Positions 20,570 through 32,556 of a DNA stretch of 64,000 nt are shown in pieces. The position numbers and the translations under genes are program-made. The notes under the pieces were generated by a model. That model had not been told where the DNA came from, searched no databases, and worked only from the letters and a program-made list of their open reading frames with translations. Positions within the stretch are counted from its first letter, which is position 1; each line of letters starts with the position of its first letter. Origin of the DNA: Nectonema munidae (lineage: Eukaryota > Nematomorpha > Nectonematoida > Nectonematidae); the NCBI GenBank assembly GCA_030549495.1, contig JAUIRK010000627.1:186001-250000 (forward strand). The letters are read 5' to 3'.

Positions 20570-21968
20570 GTCCTTTTTGGAAGACGCCCCTGAAGTAAAC
20601 CGCAAATCTGATTGAAACTTTCAGATATTTTAAAACCATAAATGCCAAACCTGAGTCCAAAAATAAAACCAGCATCTTTCATTTGGAATAAAAACCGATA
20701 TTTTATTTAAATTTCTAAAATATTTCTATAGACATTAGACGTAAATTCAACATTTGATTGGCACTTTCAGACATTTTAAAACCTCTAATTGCAAAAGCTT
20801 ATTTCAGAAATAAAACTCATGGTTGATTTGGTATAAAAAATATAATTCATGTAAAATTAGAGAGAATATCTTTAGAGATAGTTTTCAGACGTAAACCACA
20901 AATTTGATTGACACTGAAAGTAAAACGCCTAAATGCGAAAACTGAGTGCAGAAATAAAACCATCATGATCTATTTGTTATAAAAACATATATTTCATCTA
21001 AAATTAGAATGAATATTCTTGGAGATAGTTTTTAGAAGTAAACCACACATTTGATTGAAATTAACAGATATTTTAAGACCTCTAAATGTAAAAAATTAGT
21101 TCAGAAATGGAAACAGTATGATCGATTTGGTATAAAACATATATTTTATGTAAAATGTGAAGGAATGTTTTTGGAGACAATTTTCAGAAGTAAACCGCAA
21201 ATTTGATTAACACTTAGGTATTTTCAAATCCTAAATGCAAAAAATGAGTTCAGAAATGAAACCACAATGGCCGATTTAGTATAAAATATATATTTTATAT
21301 AAAATTTGAAGAAATGTTTTGAGACAATTTTTAGAAGTAAACCGAAAATTTGATTAACACATAGGTATTTTCAAACCCTAAATGTAAAAAATGAGTCCAG
21401 AAATGAAACCAGTATGGCCCATTTAGTATAAAACATATTTTATGTAAAATTTGAAAGAATGTTTGGAGACAATTTTTAGAAGTAAACCGCAAATTTGATC
21501 AACACTTATAGATATTTTCAAATCCTAAATGTAAAAAATTAGTCCAGAAATGAAAACAACATGACCGATTTAGTATAAAAACATATTTTATGTAAAATTT
21601 GAAGGTATATTTTATTAGATATATTTCTCAATCAAAATTTTGATTGACATTTTCTAAAAAGTAGCCGTGATTATTGATAAAATTAAATATATAAAGTCTT
21701 ATGCGTTCAAAAATGTATATAATTATAAATTTTCAATGTAGCATATAATATGGGCCCTAATAAGGTTAGCTACAGATGTCAAAATTTTGCTGAAAATCTT
21801 TGATTTTGATTGACAGTTGAAGGACATGAAAGGGTGATTCAAGACGAAAATGGTATCAAAAGATCCAGCTAGCGATTTTAGGAAAAGTTACGAAATTTGA
21901 AGGAATATGATTCAATCAATTTTTTAGTGAAGAGGGGCGGCGTTTTACGCCAACAGCACTAATACGGA
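20570..21968. mobile_element. Second satellite-bearing element, left end lost
   Basis: The right third matches the right third of the element at 18084-19398: CTAGCGATTTTAGGAAA, then GAAGGAATATGATTCA, then GTTTTACGCCAACAGCACTAAT near 21945-21964, a worn copy of the same end. The body is a satellite B array. No left terminal repeat is visible, and sequence of unclear origin precedes it. Confidence 0.65.
20595..21620 (+). repeat. Satellite B array, seven ~148-bp units
   Basis: The landmark GTAAACCGC (and variants) occurs at 20595, 20741, 20891, 21038, 21190, 21337 and 21482. Spacings are 146, 150, 147, 152, 147 and 145. Units diverge by small indels, and the rightmost ones look most alike. Confidence 0.9.
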
Positions 21969-22492
21969 ATCACTAACTTTTTTCTTTTTCGATTAAATAT
22001 TTATTTGAGGTTTCATATTTAATATATATTGACGGTTTTTATTTTCATTATTTTATAAAACAACTTTTAAAAATGAATCAATAAATAACCTCTATTGAGT
22101 TATATTTTATTAGTAGCTTCATAAAATCGGATACTTTTGCAGTGTGGTAGTGGCAAATATAAGATATTTAATCATTTTTTTAAAGTTAGTTTACAAACAT
22201 AACTGTCTTCTGTATTATTTTTTTGCCACCTCCAAATCATAATAATTGCAAAAACTCATTTCCTTTTTTACTCATTTATTCCAGTAAACGGAATCCAACG
22301 AGTTTCTTCACTGAAAAATCATAGTATATATTCAAAATTCGATTTAATGAAATATTGTAACAAGTATTTTCATACAAATGATGATAAACATATGCATAAC
22401 ATAAGCTTATTTCGTTCCCGAAGCAAATTATTTGTTTAACAGTGAATTTATAGTGACTAACTATAATAAACCACGCAAAATTCTTAATATGG
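21969..22492. other. Spacer, no feature recognised
   Basis: AT-rich with no frame or repeat that I can support. Confidence 0.35.
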
Positions 22493-22685
22493 CAGCGTTT
22501 TCCAAACTTTTTTTACTGCGACCCATAGCAAGAACTACAGTTTGCATCGCGACCCATAATACTTAGGTGTAATAAGACAAACTTTGTTCATTACGTTCAT
22601 TTATTCAGCATCTTTTTTATCACGACCCATTTTATTTTTCACGCGACCCACTGAAGGGTCGGGACCCACACTTTGAAAAACGCTG
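22493..22685. mobile_element. hAT-type MITE
   Basis: It starts CAGCGTTTTCCAAACTTTTT and ends CACTTTGAAAAACGCTG, an inverted pair of the common hAT form. Inside, 'GCGACCCA' is repeated several times, in the style of many hAT MITEs. The flanks do not show a convincing 8-bp duplication. Confidence 0.65.
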
Positions 22686-22814
22686 GGCTAAAGGATAGCG
22701 GTTGCAACCTTGAATTTGAATCAATACAGCTTAAAATTATGATAGTTATGAGTGGGGAAATTTTCGAAAGATTCATCCATCACCTTTGATTTTAAGCCTT
22801 AAATAGTAATATTG

Positions 22815-22851
22815 AAAAATGAAATCATAATACTTTATTCAATAAACCAAG
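22815..22851 (-). terminator. RPL5 3' end with polyadenylation signal
   Basis: On the minus strand AATAAA lies at 22839-22834, 12 bases past the stop codon at 22854-22852. This gives a very short 3' UTR. Confidence 0.6.
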
Positions 22852-24028
22852 TTAATCATCTTTCACTTCAACAGCAGGTGCACTAGATTTTATCCTTTTC
22901 ATAAAACTTCCCTTAACTGCTTTCACTTTATTTACACGTTGCATCTTTGTTAATGCAGATTTGTTAAATCTTAAAAAAACTGATATATTCAAAAGAAATC
23001 AATGGCAACATAAAGTCAAACCTTTTCTTATTTTCATAAACTTTCTTTTCCCTCTTAACAAAATCAGGATTAGAGCGTATTCCTGCATGTGCGACTTCAT
23101 ACATTTTCTCAATCTAAAATAAAAATTACAGAGAAATATAATTCAAATTATAAATACAAACAAATACTGAGTCCGCAGTCAAATCATTTTTGATGTATTT
23201 TGAAAATTGTTTTTGATAGGCAATAATATCATTTTCAGCCAACTCTCTCATATAGTTAGCTACGTGTACGCCAAAAATTCTATCTCTGTGTGCCGTAGCA
23301 TCGTATTCATTCGACTCTTTATCGTACTTAGGAAATCTTTTTGATCTGAGAAAGAAAATTTAAAAAATAATAGTAAGACAAAAAGAAAACAAAAATAATA
23401 CGAATGTGGAATATCTAAGCCACCATCAGCTGCACCTTTAACAACTCCAAATATTTTAGCGCCAGTAGTAGTAGCTGCTAAACCACTATCAAGATAACAC
23501 CTGAAAGAAGCAGGTTTGTTATCTAATTTTTCAACAGTGAAAATTTCGCCATTAACTTCACTAACTCCAGGATATAATTTATCAAGGTTGAATTTTTTTA
23601 AAATCTTTAATAATAAAAAAGTAGGATAAGATTAAGTTTTATCAAAGACATATGTTTTACTCTTCGAGCTAGCAAAAGACCAGTACAGTATGCAGCCGAA
23701 TAATTTGTCAAACCGACATTAACTCCGTATCTCGGCAATTCATCAGAAGAGGCTGAGCAAACAATATAATCTCCTTCTATTCTTGCATATGCTACCTACA
23801 AAAAATATTTTGTAAGATGAAACAGTGTGAAAATAAAATTACTTGACAAATGACTTTTTTGTTAGTTATACGAACAATAAGCCTGTACTTGCGTGCATTA
23901 TACTTATTTTTATCTTGAACAACTAATTTCCTACGAGCATAGTAATCTGTTTTTCCCTGACGTCTTCTTTTGAATTTAACTTGAAATCTTTTAAAATAAG
24001 CTTTATTCTTAGTGACTTTAAAAAATGT
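22852..24028 (-). CDS. RPL5: 60S ribosomal protein L5 (uL18), spliced
   Basis: A large-subunit ribosomal protein that binds 5S rRNA. Six coding exons read on the minus strand: 24028-23843, 23795-23661, 23604-23402, 23345-23168, 23113-23022 and 22969-22852 (TAA). All five introns are GT-AG, 47-56 bp, and every junction keeps frame. They give 303 codons after the start Met, close to the usual ~297. Hallmarks in order are [95 protein letters not shown] and [12 protein letters not shown]. The C-terminus ([13 protein letters not shown], ending EVKDD) departs from typical L5. Exon 2 begins in phase 0 with the codon for residue 2, so the ATG lies upstream. The protein is diverged but has no stops, so I take it as the functional gene. 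Confidence 0.95.
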
Positions 24029-24148
24029 CTGAAAAAAAGAAAAAAAAGAATTTAGATAAAAAAAATATTCAAAAATAAATTAAAAAAGCTGTTTTGGTTC
24101 AGCAACTGAAATATCTCCCGCAAAAAAATGTTGTAGTATAGACTCTTT

Positions 24149-24158
24149 ATATAGCGGC
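24149..24158 (-). promoter_or_regulatory. TATA-like motif upstream of RPL5 exon 2
   Basis: The minus strand has CGCTATATAAAGAGT about 120 bp 5' of exon 2. No ATG followed by a donor lies between it and exon 2, so it may be fortuitous. Confidence 0.2.
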
Positions 24159-24316
24159 CAAATGCCTAACAGAGATAATAGCCGCTCATTTTGTTGTGAA
24201 AAAGCAGATTAATTGATTATTATTATTATTATTATTATAGATTACGCGAATAACTCCAGGAAGATGAAGAAAAAGAAAGAGCGATATAAACTCTTTATGA
24301 TGAATTTTTAGGATTA

Positions 24317-26649
24317 TAGTCAAACCTGTCAAAAGCGCCACCTCTCTATTTGATCCACTTATAAAATAACGGATTCATCCACAATGAAAATTCACCTCTA
24401 ATAGAGCTTCACCTCTATAACGTCATCGCGTTTCAAACCTTCATGCAACTAAAAACCTGCTATCAAGCGCCAGTACGGTAGTCAGAGATTACATCGAAGA
24501 TGAACATATCAAGCATATATGACAGATTTCTCATCTCTTTCTGTCTCTCTCACCCATATAAGAGTGGATATCAGCTATCAAAAGTGCTTTTTCGATAGTT
24601 TGTCTTTCGATTGAAACTCCTAGAAGCGCCAGTAATGTTGATAAGCAGAAACACAATGCCCATTAGTTTGACGATATCTGTCAGATGTTCTGCTCATTTT
24701 ACAAAGATCACTTTGCTTGTTTATAGCAACCATTCAAAGTAAAATCATTGTAGAATACGGAAAGAGAGGGGGGGGGGGGGGGGGGGGGGAGAGCAGCCCT
24801 CATTTGTAATGATGAAAAATTGATTACATGTTTTTTATTATGATAAGTTAAAGGGTCAAACAAAGAAGTGTAGTGAGCAGTATCTTTGATCGCATGGACG
24901 TATATAATGATTGAGCAAGGAATGACAGGCCAATGTTAACATTTATATAATAGTGTTTTTCTTTTTTTACAATACTTTTGCGTTTAACAATTAAAATGTC
25001 AAAAGAAAATAAATGTCTTGACTTCAATCAAAAGTGTGAAGTTTTAAAGTGTTACGAGCAGATTAAAAGTTTAAGAAAAGTAACAGAACAATTCGGCGTT
25101 AGTAAAGATCAAATTCAAGGATAGTAAGAAAAAATGATGAAATATTAAACTCTAATGAAAGTTTTGAAAGAAAAAGGAAAATTCGTCATACAGAAAATAC
25201 AAATATCAATGAATCAACTTGGCGTTGGTTTCAAGATATGTCATGTAGAAATGTTTAAATTAGTGCCCAAAGAGCTCTTAAATTTGCAAAAATCTTGGAA
25301 ATGATAAATTTCAAGCATCAAATGGATGGCTTGAGTGTTTCATAAAGCGCAATAACATTGTTTTTAAATCCTGTTATGGAGAAAGTGGCAGCGTTGAAAA
25401 TTGGGAGTGTGTAAAAAACTGGAAAATGGAGTTATAACATGTGTTCAAACTATCACGCGTAAAAAATGTATTCAATATGGACGACACCGCACCATTGTAT
25501 AGAAAAACAATAGGGAAAAAATGTTCCCAGTTGAAAGGTATGGTATATTTTCTAATTTTTCTTTATCTTTTAAGTTTCAAGTTCTTCTGAAATAAAACAA
25601 TCGAAAGAAAGGGTGACTTTAGTTCTGACTGCTTCTATGATCATCGGAAAATCAGTCAAACCAAGATATTTCAAGAAAACAAAAATTGATATGTTACAAA
25701 TTTTCTATGAGTGGAATAAAAAAGCTTGAATGACATCAAATTTTTTTGAAAAACGACGGAATTTTTTCAACTCGAAAATGAGAAATCAAAATCGACAAAT
25801 CCTTCTTTCTCCATAATTCACCTTCCCATCCTCATTTAAAACTGAGTAATGTTAAATTAATTTTTTTACCACCTGAAACCACGTGAGTTTTACAGCCTTT
25901 AGATCAAGGCGTTATACAAACTGTCAAGCTAAAATACAGAAAAAAAGCAAATAAATGTTTTAAACAGTTTGGCTGATGATGATAGAAGTAATAATAGCTG
26001 ATGTGTTGAAAAAATAATAACTTTGCTCGATGATATTTTTGGACAAAAAAATCATGGGATGAAGTTGATGAAAGTACAATTACTAAATGTTTTTATCACG
26101 CTGGTTTTTTGAAATGTTCAACCTCTGAAGTTTCAAACAATGAAGTAAATGATAAGGAAAGTATCCTTAATGAAGTGACAAGTGAGCTGAACAAACTCTC
26201 TACTGAGTTTCACCATTTAAACGTTATTCCTTTACAGGAAACAGTGTTGTAGTTCACGAGCAAGAGATAAATTGGGATCGTGAACCAAAAAGTATACTGA
26301 TTGATGAAGAAGGTACGGATAAAAGTTCTGAAGAAGAAGAAAAAGAGGAAGATAAAGTAAATACTATCAGAGAAGTTGAAAGTTCTATCTTAAAGTTTCA
26401 AAAGTTCGCTATGCAAAAAGGAATTGCTACAATTTTGGAAAGAGCTTTTGAGATAGAGAGCATGATGAAGATAAAAAATTCAACCTTGAAACAAGGCAAG
26501 ATATCATATTTCTTCAAATAAATATAATTTTTTACAATGATTTTAATAAAAAAATTTTTGTAATTTTTGAGTGAACATTTTTATTTGCGCCGTTCAAGAG
26601 CGCCACTTGGTGTTTCCCAAAGGGTGGCTGAAATAGTCAGGTTTGACTG
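24317..26649 (+). mobile_element. pogo/Tigger DNA transposon, decayed
   Basis: A 2,333-bp element lies between TA dinucleotides (24315-24316 and 26650-26651). Its inverted ends are TAGTCAAACCTGTC and GACAGG-type GTCAGGTTTGACTG. An inner GCGCCAC motif is repeated near both ends. The transposase remnant runs from ATG 24996 to TAA 26519-26521. A 20-plus-base G run occurs at 24770-24789. It lies upstream of RPL5 exon 2, perhaps inside RPL5 intron 1, in the opposite orientation. Confidence 0.85.
24996..26521 (+). pseudogene. Tigger-type transposase remnant
   Basis: It starts MSKENKCLDFNQKCEVLKCY and IKSLRKVTEQFGVSKDQIQ, a CENP-B/pipsqueak-type helix-turn-helix. After a frame break come NGWLECFIKRNNIVFKSC and GESGSV (second DNA-binding half), then the first catalytic Asp block VFNMDDTAPLYRKTIGKK. 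The block KERVTLVLTASMIIGKSVKP and a worn PLDQGVIQTVKLKYRKKA follow. The last acidic tail (DEEGTDKSSEEEEKEEDK) is open to TAA 26521. Several stops and frame changes make it inactive. The family is the centromere-protein-B-like pogo group (TIGD-like). Confidence 0.85.
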
Positions 26650-26984
26650 TATTTATCAATTATGATGATTATCTCCATGATTCCAGAAACTCTCTTTTAT
26701 GATTGATGAAAGAATAGAAAAGTAATGATGACGAACACATGTAGATGCATCTGCTGGATGTGATGAGTTTGATATAACACACCGGTTATGCTGTTCAGTA
26801 TGTCTAAAAATCTTATTTTCTATTTATCAAGTATATGGTTACATGCACCAGTTATTGCCTCCTAGCTACTACACAAGTTACACATAGAAGTTAGCAAAAA
26901 CAAGCGCTTCTTTTATATAATCACATCACATCCCGCGAAGTTTATCTCCTGAGTTTGCTTCAAATTCTTGAATCCTAAGATGGA

Positions 26985-27760
26985 TCCAATGCTGTAAAAT
27001 TGAAAGGAGGTTGCCATTCACGCTGGTTATAATATGGAGAAGATAGAAGTCATCAGGTGGCACAACAAAAACAAGTTGAGCAACAATTCCATTGCCAAGA
27101 AGCTTTCCACATAGGCCATAGGGGCATCGTTCTGGATCTAGGAGGTTCAAAGCAACATAACACTTAACCCCAAGCAAAAAACCCGAAAAACGGTAAATGA
27201 ACATCCTCTACGAATGGCTTAAGAATTGCGAGGCTCTCTTCAAGAGAAGGGGAGGTAGTAGTGCAACTAGAAATCGACGACTTGAAGGTATTAGGTGGTT
27301 GGTTAGTAGTGGCTTTCGGTTGCCGACACAACACTATCTCATTCATCTTAGATTCGTTAGGACAGAACGTAAGGATCTCCCCGTGAACTAACATGTAAAC
27401 AAGAAGGCCTGGATGACTAGCAATCTGATTGAACTATTCGTAACAAGGATTAACAAGAAGATGCAGAGGCAACACCAAAAGATCCTCATCTTGCTCAGCA
27501 ATGCTCATTGCCACCCACACCTGCAGTTTTCAAAAGTGAAACTGATCTTCCTTTCCCACTCACTCACCCTGCCCATGGACCAAAGCATCATAAAGACGGC
27601 GTTACGGAAACGACAATTGTGAGGAATCCTTCATCAAATGCAATATAAGCCAGGAGTAATAGCACCTGTTTTCCAGGCCATCTACTGGGTTGATCGAACC
27701 TGGAAAGACACCGAACTCTAAGACAATAAAGATGTATTTATGCAAATGTTATATCTGTCG
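26985..27760 (+). pseudogene. Second Tigger-type transposase remnant
   Basis: The plus strand reads, in pieces, NMEKIEVIRWHNKNKLSNNS (N-terminal helix-turn-helix), then LEIDDLKVLGGWL with RHNTISFILDSLGQ (second DNA-binding part). The DDE core follows: KDLPVN, then NKKAWMTSNLIELFVTRINK, MQRQHQKILILLSNAHCHPH, SKVKLIFLSHSLTLPMDQS and IIKTALRKR. These correspond to KAWMTS..F..W, KILL..DN..AHP and QPMDQG.I of Tigger proteins. Key acidic residues are changed (DN is read as SN). The minus-strand frames at 26926-27394 are shadows of it. No inverted ends were found. Confidence 0.8.
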
Positions 27761-28539
27761 AGGGGATGTCGAAAGTAAGATCGAGCAAGAAAAGCTCAAA
27801 GTCCTTCTTTGGTTTATTTGAAGACCAGAGGTGACAAAAATTGATTTGAATATAAGTTTTAAAAAATATAATTTTTAAGATTATTCATTAAGACACTAAA
27901 CAGACTTATAATCAGTATTTCATCTTCTATATTCAAGGAACACGTTTCTTTACACACTTTTAGAGTTTTTTGGCGTTTGTGAACGAATCCATGAGAACAG
28001 GTAGGTAAAATTTTATTCGATAAATATATACCTACTGAATATAAAAAATGTTCTTTTTGATACACATTTGATGATAAAAAATAATTTAAAATTAAAAAAA
28101 TAAAAAATCAATTGTTTAAAAACAATTAAGATCTAAAGATTGTGAGACTGAAATATTCTAAGGGTAACAAGAGAAATTAATACTCAAATTTGCAGTAAAA
28201 GATCTTCCTTAAATTACCACCAACATTCATGGAATAAGAACATGAAGCGCGCCGATATAAGTTGAAGCGATTTTATAATTAAAGAACTATTATTTGTTTA
28301 ATACAATAAAAATCATTTAATGACGTTCGATTTAACCTATTTACCAAAGCCGTCAAACTATTTACATATCATTAACGTGATGAATTTCTTGATGATAGTG
28401 ATAGGTCAATAATAGAAAGCCAAAAAGCAATAAAGGACACAACCTGTGAATACTTTTAGAGGAAAGTGTTTTAGTCGATATTGCAAGAAATAATTTATTA
28501 TTCTAGTAAGACAAATTGTTTGAAGTGTTGAAAAACATT

Positions 28540-28690
28540 GCTTAAACCTATTAGTATTGTGGAGCATAAAACGCCCCAACAATGGGTCCTCAACTAAAAG
28601 TTATTGTACAAAATTGGCTAAACCATATCCCTTCAAATTTCCTAATTTTTACTAAAATCGTTAGTTGTTTTTTTTTGTTGTGAACGATCC
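28540..28690. repeat. Fragment of the satellite-element right end
   Basis: It starts TTAAACCTATTAGTATTG and continues GGAGCATAAAACGCCCC and ACAAAATTGGCTAAACCATA, then CTAATTTTTACTAAAATCGTTAG. This is the reverse complement of the right end of the elements ending at 19398 and 21968. It is a truncated third copy in opposite orientation. Confidence 0.65.
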
Positions 28691-28856
28691 CAAAATTATG
28701 AGAAAAAAACATGATAAATATAAAACGACTAACTAATCAGAAAAATAATAATATCTTAAACTAGGTTATGAAACTAAAAAATTTAGTAATCAAATATTGG
28801 ATTTAAATATATAAAATTCCTATAAACTTTATATTACTATACAGTCAGATACTTAC

Positions 28857-28859
28857 CAT
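28857..28859 (-). other. RPL5: Candidate RPL5 start codon exon
   Basis: The minus strand reads AAAATG then GTAAGTATC: an ATG placed exactly before a consensus donor. Joined to 24028 it supplies the start Met in phase 0 with a 4,828-bp intron. I did not see another ATG-donor pair of this quality between 24029 and here. Unproven. Confidence 0.4.
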
Positions 28860-29204
28860 TTTACAATGCTATGACAAAACTGAAAGTGTTGAAATGTGAA
28901 AAAATAAATTAAAAAATTTTTTTATATTAAAAATAAAGTTGTATTCAAACATTAAATTCAGATTTTAAAATCTTATTTTTCACTTTTTGCTATATATTTT
29001 AATTTCCCTAAGATATATTTTTATGCCTTACATACAGTGACGCTAAGTCATTGAAAAAAGACATAAGTCAAGAAAAAAATTTCAATGTATCTTTTTTTAT
29101 TTTTTGAAAGATAGGTCTTTAGAATCATAGGATCTATACAAATCAACGGGAAACAAATATAATAAACAAGTTTTTTACGAAAAATCCATTTCATCGTTCG
29201 AAAT

Positions 29205-30830
29205 TTTAAGTTTAAAAAAAAATTCAAAAGGGTCTTGGAATATTATTAATGATTTACTTGGTCGTAAGTGTAAAGAGTTGGTTCCTTCAGATCCCAATGA
29301 TTTGAATCACCATTTTGCTTCTTCTTTGTCTAATGAATCTGAACTCTCAAATTCTCCCAGTTTCAATATTTCTCCCTCATATCCTTTTTTTTGAAGATAT
29401 TTCTATGAATGAAATTCTAATTACTACAAATTCCTTTAGATCTTCTTCTTTTGAATATGATAATATTTCTAATAACCTTGGTAAAATTGGGTTTTTATTG
29501 AAAAATATCTGTATTCTGTTTAAAAAAATGTTTCATGAAAAATATTATCCCGATAATTTAAAAATAGCAAAGGTCATACCCATTTCACGTCAGGTAGTAG
29601 AGCTACTTTAAATAATTATAGGCCTATTAGCATTCTTCGTTTCATAGGTAAAATTTTTGAAAAGATTGTTTTCAATCGTATGCTAAACTAACAAGCTTAA
29701 CTTTCTCAAGTCAAAACAATTCGGTTTTAGAGCAGGCGTTTCCACTGACCTTGCTGTAGGAAATCTAGTGAATTATAATTTAGAATCCTTAGAGAATGGT
29801 CTAGAATTTCGTTCTATTTTCATTGATATTTCAAAATCGTTTGATTGTATTAACCATGTTTATCTACTTTTGAAGTTGCAAAAATATGGTTTTAGATGTA
29901 TGTTTTTAGAGCTTCTGAAAAGTTATCTCTGTAACCGACAGCAATATGTCTCAAAAAATAATAATATCTCTAGCATTTCTAGTATAACTAGGGGTCCCAA
30001 AGGGCTCGATTCGTGGACCTCTTTTATTTATTTTATAAATAAATGATATTTTTACTTTAGAAGATTTGTATTTTAATCTCCATATGTATGCTGACGCTGG
30101 TGACATTCTATTTCATAGCAAACACCTAGTTAATGATCAATATGTTCCTTGGTAAATTTTATGCTTTGTGTTGCTTAAATGAGTTATCTATATATATATC
30201 AAAGTCCAAATATATGACTTTTAGTAAAAGTAATAGAAATGTGTATCTTTTTTTGAAAATCGGGAAAATTTTTATTTGTAGAACTGAAGAGTATAAATAT
30301 TTAAGTATAAAAATTGATTCAAAATTAAATTTTTTGTGTCTTTATAATAATGTATTGAAAGATGCTTCATTAGCTATTGGTGTGTTAAAAAAATAAAAAG
30401 CCTACTTGATATGAAAACTAGAATAAGTGTCTATTATGCCCTTTTTAATAGCAGACTTCTTTATTGTAACTTTATTTGGTGTACTTCTATTATTTCTAAA
30501 CTTAATCTATTACAAACTAAACAAGACAGAGCCTTGAAGACTATTTTGAATAAAGATCCCTTATATAAATTCCTAATATTAATCAAATTCAATCGTCAAT
30601 GTTTTCAAATGTAGATTTTTTTCTTGTGAAATAGTTATACATTTCGTGAAAACCAATACTTTTATCAATATAATTTACGTAATAAATATAATTTGAGAAA
30701 CATTAGGTAATGGTACGTTAAAAATGATAAAAAAATCTATAAAGGCATGGAATTCTTTACTTATTAATACAAGATGCTTAAAAAAGTCAAGTGTTTTAAA
30801 CGCATGTGTAAAAATGATATTCTATCTAAT
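29205..30830 (+). pseudogene. LINE (CR1/jockey-like) ORF2 remnant
   Basis: The plus strand carries, in order, the N-terminal lead-in (PSDPNDLNHHFASSLSNE near 29285), a worn finger region (NNYRPISILRFIGKIFEKIV near 29613-29670) and the palm segment FRSIFIDISKSFDCINH (29813). It continues with the GPKGSIRGPLLFILFINDI region at 29993-30040, split by a frame change. The catalytic-site box is MYADAGD where YADD is expected, and the thumb and tail follow (YKYLSIKIDSKLNF; LFNSRLLYCNFIWC; LNLLQTKQDRALKTIL). At least four frame changes break it. A possible 3' tail with AATAAATAATAATTAAT lies near 31240-31255. Confidence 0.85.
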
Positions 30831-31259
30831 TAAGTAGCTTTGTGAAGCGTATCCTTTTCGAAAAATTGATACTCGTATTTTTTTCTTCATTTTTTAGATG
30901 ATTAATCATATGTCCTTCCACAAACCTCAATCCTTCAACTAATCTAAATCATAATAGTGGCATCCTCTTTCAACATATTGTTTTCTGAAGTAGTTGAGTG
31001 TTTTATTTTGTTTTTTTTCTTTAAATAATATTTGTGAAATATTTTACCTTATTCTAATACTGTTGTTAACTAATTTCTTATGTCAAAATGTCTTATCAGA
31101 ATTTTTTAATATCTTTTTCAAACTCTTCATTTTAAAGCTTTTGTTATTATATACATGTTATATTATTCTTTATCACGGTGCGACAATAACTTATTAGGTT
31201 TGCTCCGCCATGTTATATCTTAAACTGGTTTTTTTAAATAAATAATAATTAATGAATTT

Positions 31260-32390
31260 AAACTATTTTCAATTGAAAGAAAAGTGATAAAAAAGGAACT
31301 TAAAATATGCTTTAGTTTATGATGTTTTTATATGTATAGATTTTATGTTTTTATATTTGCCTCGTCCAAAAATAGAAATAAATAAGTCATAAAAAAACAT
31401 TATAAAAAAACTTTTACTAAGTTAAAAGCCCTTTAAATCACAAACAAAATCTATAAAATAGTATAAAGGTAGATTTTTATGTAATGTATGAAAATATTCT
31501 AATTGTTCTTAATCACTTAAAATGTTGTATTTTTCTTGCTTTAGGCAATATATTCCACAGAAAGTAGACAGTTTCTTTATAGTTTATTTTAGCCATTTTC
31601 AATAAAATTACTGGAACAAATAAAAAAATTTTGTATTCTGGAAACGAAAAAGGGATTAATCTATCTTTTGATTCAAAAATACATCAATTTCATTTCTATC
31701 CTGGATAATATAAACCATAAACCAGATAGATACATAACGCCTGTATTGATTTTCGATCGAGTGTCACGCGATCTTTTATAACCTTCAAAAAGCTAACTAA
31801 TATTCATCGATTTTTTAATTTTGAAGCTTCTTGTTTACTTCTCACTTCTTTTATTTTTTCATTTGATGTAATCCTTATTTGATCAGATATGTTATGAAGT
31901 TTTCTGAAGAATTTATTTTAAAAAGTGGTGTTGTTTATTTCACATTCACAATTAAGATGGGGGTATAAGTAAACGCATAAATATCTGAAACTTCTCAAGG
32001 CCTCCATGTCCTAAAAGTTAGGTTAATAAACTTTCATGCCCTCCAAAAGTATGGAATTTTTTTTTCACACCTGAACTAGTGAACATGATTTTCGGTAAAA
32101 CGCAAGACTATTAAATTTAAAATAAGCAAGATGACAAATCGATATGACCAGGTTTCAAAGTTTTCTTTATACTTTAGGGTTAATGTTCTTCTCGAATATT
32201 TTGCGTCTTTGTATTGGCTCTAAGGGAGACTTCAGCAATAGAATAAAAGCGGTTTGTCTTCTGAATGATTAATTTTTACAAAGTATTTAAAAAGTAATTT
32301 TTAGTTTACTTTTTGATAATTTCAATGATTATTTTTTTCATAAAGTTGTAGAATTTTATGTTTACAATATGTCGTCCTATGTAAATCTCT
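31260..32390. other. AT-rich stretch, no gene seen
   Basis: No coding frame or structured repeat can be supported here. Confidence 0.35.
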
Positions 32391-32394
32391 GTGC

Positions 32395-32515
32395 ATATGT
32401 GTGTGTTAGTGTGTGAGTTTCTGTATGTATGTATGAATGTGCGTCCGTGTTTTTCTCTGTGTGTATGTATGTGCGTATGTCCGTATATATGTGTGTGGGC
32501 CTGTTTGTGTGTATG

Positions 32516-32548
<33 letters not shown>

Positions 32549-32556
32549 TTGTATGT
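32395..32556. repeat. Imperfect (ATGT)n/(TG)n microsatellite
   Basis: Runs of GTGTGT and TATGTATG. Overlapping Cys/Val/Tyr- and His/Thr-rich frames on both strands are products of the repeat. Confidence 0.9.

Noticed and set aside
22852-24028. RPL5 as a processed pseudogene
   Set aside because: It has five GT-AG introns with exact frame and no stops, so it is not retrocopied.
26926-27394. Two overlapping minus-strand ORFs
   Set aside because: The plus strand of the same DNA reads as pieces of a Tigger transposase (VIRWHNKNKLSNN; KAWMTSNL), so these are shadows.
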